Assembly (NCBI GenBank): GCA_022848825.1
Contig: JAJISH010000254.1
Location: forward strand, 1-6,574
Length of the DNA: 6,574 bases
Origin: Thermoplasmatota archaeon
GTDB taxonomy: Archaea; Thermoplasmatota; Thermoplasmata; RBG-16-68-12; JAGMCJ01
Reading direction: 5' to 3'
The translations under genes and the position numbers were made by a program. Positions within the stretch are counted from its first letter, which is position 1; the number at the start of each line of letters is the position of its first letter. The notes beneath the pieces were generated by a model. The model did not search any database, was not told where the DNA came from, and was given only the letters and a program-made list of their open reading frames with translations. Shown in pieces: positions 4,674 through 6,574 of this stretch.

Positions 4674-5612
4674 CTAGGCGATCCCCGCCAATCCGAGAAG
4701 CTTCTCCGCCGCCGAGTGCGGGTCCATCTCCTTCTTGGCGATCATCTGGACCAGGTTGTTGAACTCCCCGATGAGCTCGGGTCTCTCGAGAACTCTCAAG
4801 AACAGGTGCTGCGACAGCGCCGCGCGGAGCTCCTCCTTCGCCCGCTCGACCCCCTCCGTTTCCAGCGTCCCGCTCTCCTTGAGGAAGTCGTAGTGCTCCT
4901 CGATCAGGTCCGCGAGGTCCGTTATGCCCTTGTCCTCCGTCGCCACTGTGAGCAGCATCTTCGGTTTCCACCCGCTCGGCTTCTCCCGCTCGACCGCAAG
5001 GCTGAGGTTCGCCAAGGTGCTGTCCACACCGTCCAGGTCCGCCTTGTTCACGACGAAGATGTCGCCTATCTCGAGGATGCCTGCCTTCATGGCCTGGATG
5101 TCGTCTCCAAGGCCCGGCATCTCCACGACGATCGACGTGTGCGCTATCCTCGCGATGTCGACCTCCGACTGGCCCGCGCCGGCGGTCTCCGCGAAGATCT
5201 TCTGCATGCCCATGGCGTCGAGCACCTTGATCACGTCCGCGGTCGCCCTCGACGTCCCGCCCGCGTGCCCGCGAGTGCCCATGCTCCTGATGAACACGCC
5301 CTCATCGAGGGTCAGGTTCCCCATTCGTATCCGGTCCCCGAGCAGCGCACCGCCCGTGTACGGGGACGTGGGGTCGATGGCGATGATGCCCACCTTCTTG
5401 TCCCGCTTCCTGAACTCCTTGGCCAGAGCGAAGACGAGCGTGCTCTTCCCCGTCCCCGTCGGACCAGTGATCCCGATGATGTGGGCCTTTCCCGTGTGAG
5501 GGTAGATCGCCCCCAGGACGTCGGCCGCCTTCTTGTCGTAGTCCTCCAGAAGCGATATCGCCTTTGCCGCCGCCCTCTTGTCACCTCTGAGCAGGCGCTC
5601 GACTAGCTCCAT
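4674..5612 (-). CDS. meaB: MeaB/ArgK-type G-protein chaperone of methylmalonyl-CoA mutase
   Basis: A cytoplasmic GTPase that loads, gates and protects the adenosylcobalamin cofactor of methylmalonyl-CoA mutase. Seen in the 312 residues: Walker A GPTGTGKS (50-57), the switch region DPTSPYTGGALLGDRIRM (80-97), ETAGAGQSEVD (142-152), PGLGDDIQAMKAGILEIGD (166-184), and the guanine-specificity motif NKAD (189-192). The C-terminal 60 residues are helical and fit the dimerisation arm. Length is normal for the family (about 310-330). The ATG at 5612 directly follows the TAG of the small-subunit gene, so the two are translationally coupled and co-transcribed. The last residues are followed by TAG at 4676-4674. 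The identification is supported by sequence motifs and by the mutase neighbours. Confidence 0.97.
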   Translation of the reverse strand: MELVERLLRGDKRAAAKAISLLEDYDKKAADVLGAIYPHTGKAHIIGITGPTGTGKSTLVFALAKEFRKRDKKVGIIAIDPTSPYTGGALLGDRIRMGNLTLDEGVFIRSMGTRGHAGGTSRATADVIKVLDAMGMQKIFAETAGAGQSEVDIARIAHTSIVVEMPGLGDDIQAMKAGILEIGDIFVVNKADLDGVDSTLANLSLAVEREKPSGWKPKMLLTVATEDKGITDLADLIEEHYDFLKESGTLETEGVERAKEELRAALSQHLFLRVLERPELIGEFNNLVQMIAKKEMDPHSAAEKLLGLAGIA

Positions 5613-6005
5613 CTACTTCCCCGCGATCTTCCTGTGGAAATCCACGATATCTCGGAGCGGCGTCCCTGGACCGAAGACCGCCGCGATCCCCATCTCCTTC
5701 AGCTTGGTGACGTCCTCGTCCGGTATTATCCCGCCGCACGTCACGACGATGTCGTCGATCCCCTTCTCCTTGAGGATGTCCATCACGGTCTTGAAGAGCG
5801 TCATGTGAGCGCCGGAGAGGCAGCTCATTCCGATGGCATCGACATCCTCCTGGATGGCGGCCTCGACGATCTGCTCTGGCGTCTGGTGCAGGCCCGTGTA
5901 GATGACCTCCACGCCCGAATCCCTGAGCGCGCGGGCCACGACCTTCGCGCCTCTATCATGACCGTCCAACCCTGGTTTTGCGACCAAGACTCTCAATTTC
6001 GTCAT
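5613..6005 (-). CDS. Methylmalonyl-CoA mutase small subunit (cobalamin-binding)
   Basis: This subunit binds adenosylcobalamin for the interconversion of (R)-methylmalonyl-CoA and succinyl-CoA. The 130 residues make a single Rossmann-like B12 domain: DGHDRG (14-19) gives the DxHxxG signature with His16 as lower cobalt ligand, SCLSGAHM (61-68) holds the SxL element, and CGGIIPDED (90-98) the glycine turn. Length fits a stand-alone subunit; in most bacteria this domain is fused to the large chain, while archaea commonly keep it separate. It starts 9 bases after the large-subunit stop, with GAGGTG (6016-6011) placed 5 bases before the ATG. It ends immediately before the meaB ATG. Confidence 0.96.
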   Translation of the reverse strand: MTKLRVLVAKPGLDGHDRGAKVVARALRDSGVEVIYTGLHQTPEQIVEAAIQEDVDAIGMSCLSGAHMTLFKTVMDILKEKGIDDIVVTCGGIIPDEDVTKLKEMGIAAVFGPGTPLRDIVDFHRKIAGK

Positions 6006-6010
6006 AGATA

Positions 6011-6016
6011 CACCTC
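6011..6016 (-). promoter_or_regulatory. Ribosome binding site of the small subunit, overlapping the large-subunit stop
   Basis: GAGGTG overlaps the TGA of the large-subunit gene and lies 5 bases before the ATG at 6005. The overlap implies coupled translation of the two subunits. Confidence 0.7.
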
Positions 6017-6574
6017 AATAGATGATTGGTTCCGTGTACTCCCCGAACACCTCTCTGAGTACGCCGCACGTCTCCCCGAGCGTGGCATGGGCCTTCACGC
6101 AGTCGAGTATGAAGGGCATCACGTTCTCCTCGCCCTCCGCGGCTCTCCTCAGCCTGTCGAGGCTCCTCTCGGTCTCCTTCTGGTCCCTCTCCTTTTTGAG
6201 CCTGTTGAGCCTGTCCAGATGCTTCCTCTCGCCCTCCGGGTCCATGTCGACGAGCGCGATCTCGATGGGCTTCTTCTCCACGTACTTGTTGACGCCCACT
6301 ATGATCCGTTCCTTGTCGTCCGTCTCCTTCTGGTAGCGGTACGCGGCGCGCGCGATCTCCTTCTGGAAGAACCCCTTCTTGAGGGCCGGTATGACCCCTC
6401 CCAGATTCTCGATCTTGTCGAAATACTCGTAGGACTCCTCTTCCATCCTGTCCGTGAGGTACTCGACGAAGTAGGAGCCGCCGAGCGGGTCTATCGTGTT
6501 GGCGACGCCGCTCTCGTGCGCGATTATCTGCTGCGTCCTGAGGGCGATCTTCACGGCCTTCGCCGAGGGCACCG
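6015..6574 (-). CDS. Methylmalonyl-CoA mutase large subunit, C-terminal part (start outside the window)
   Basis: This is the substrate-binding TIM-barrel chain of the mutase. The visible 186 or so residues show KIALRTQQIIAHESGV followed by DPLGGSYFVEYLTD, ALKKGFFQKEIARAAYRYQ and RIIVGVNKY, all characteristic of the end of the barrel and the following linker. The chain ends EVFGEYTEPIIY without a B12 domain, which explains the separate small subunit downstream. The GTG at 6572 is an internal valine codon, not a start. Expected full length for this type is about 550 residues, so about two thirds lies to the right. A related acyl-CoA mutase (ethylmalonyl or isobutyryl) is possible, but the MeaB partner and the layout favour methylmalonyl-CoA. 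Confidence 0.95.
   Translation of the reverse strand, partial: VPSAKAVKIALRTQQIIAHESGVANTIDPLGGSYFVEYLTDRMEEESYEYFDKIENLGGVIPALKKGFFQKEIARAAYRYQKETDDKERIIVGVNKYVEKKPIEIALVDMDPEGERKHLDRLNRLKKERDQKETERSLDRLRRAAEGEENVMPFILDCVKAHATLGETCGVLREVFGEYTEPIIY

Noticed and set aside
4924..5499. Second plus-strand open frame (191 codons) opposite meaB
   Set aside because: Same shadow effect; low-complexity Ser/Pro/Met-rich product.
4716..5606. Long plus-strand open frame (296 codons) opposite meaB
   Set aside because: It is a shadow of the GC-rich third positions of meaB; its product is full of Arg, Leu, Val and His with no family features, while the minus strand has clear G-protein motifs.
6022..6336. 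Plus-strand open frame opposite the mutase large subunit
   Set aside because: Ser/Leu-rich antisense shadow of a well-recognised coding region.

Overview
The window joins a conserved metabolic operon on the right (about 4674-6574, all minus strand) to an accessory, rearranged and partly decayed region on the left (1 to about 4610). The right part encodes a B12-dependent mutase system: the C-terminal end of a methylmalonyl-CoA mutase large subunit, a separate 130-residue cobalamin-binding small subunit, and the MeaB-type G-protein chaperone. A stand-alone B12 subunit, GGTG-type ribosome sites and the winged-helix gene style point to an archaeon, perhaps a Thermoplasmata-like euryarchaeon. That placement is inference from style; no rRNA or other marker is present.

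From right to left, the junction at 4604-4673 lies between convergent genes. Left of it, on the plus strand, are a 129-residue protein with an AT-hook-like patch and a resolvase-type helix-turn-helix, and a 231-residue tyrosine recombinase that consists of the catalytic domain only. Diverging from the recombinase is a 381-residue winged-helix protein (3313 to 2168) whose C-terminus ends in an 11-residue tandem duplication.

The leftmost 2.1 kb has no convincing intact gene. It is an old imperfect tandem duplication (1-870 and 1222-2075, offset about 1219 bp). Each copy carries, read on the minus strand, a degenerate open stretch, a block full of short repeated words, and a frameshifted remnant of an AbrB/SpoVT-like swapped-hairpin DNA-binding gene. 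A third, shorter word block (922-1186) lies between them.

The most unusual signal is in these word blocks. All three share a scaffold of 11 to 13 sites, spaced mostly 9-12 bp within clusters and placed in both orientations, but each block uses a different word: ACCTA/TAGGT in block A, CTCCTAA/TTAGGAG in block B, and CTGCC/GGCAG in block C. Blocks A and C align at offset 1217-1221, so the word has changed at nearly every homologous site while spacing and background stayed recognisable. This looks like a multi-site operator or iteron system whose binding specificity switched as a unit, next to remnants of a DNA-binding protein family that could be the cognate factor. The sequence shows the pattern; the function is inference.
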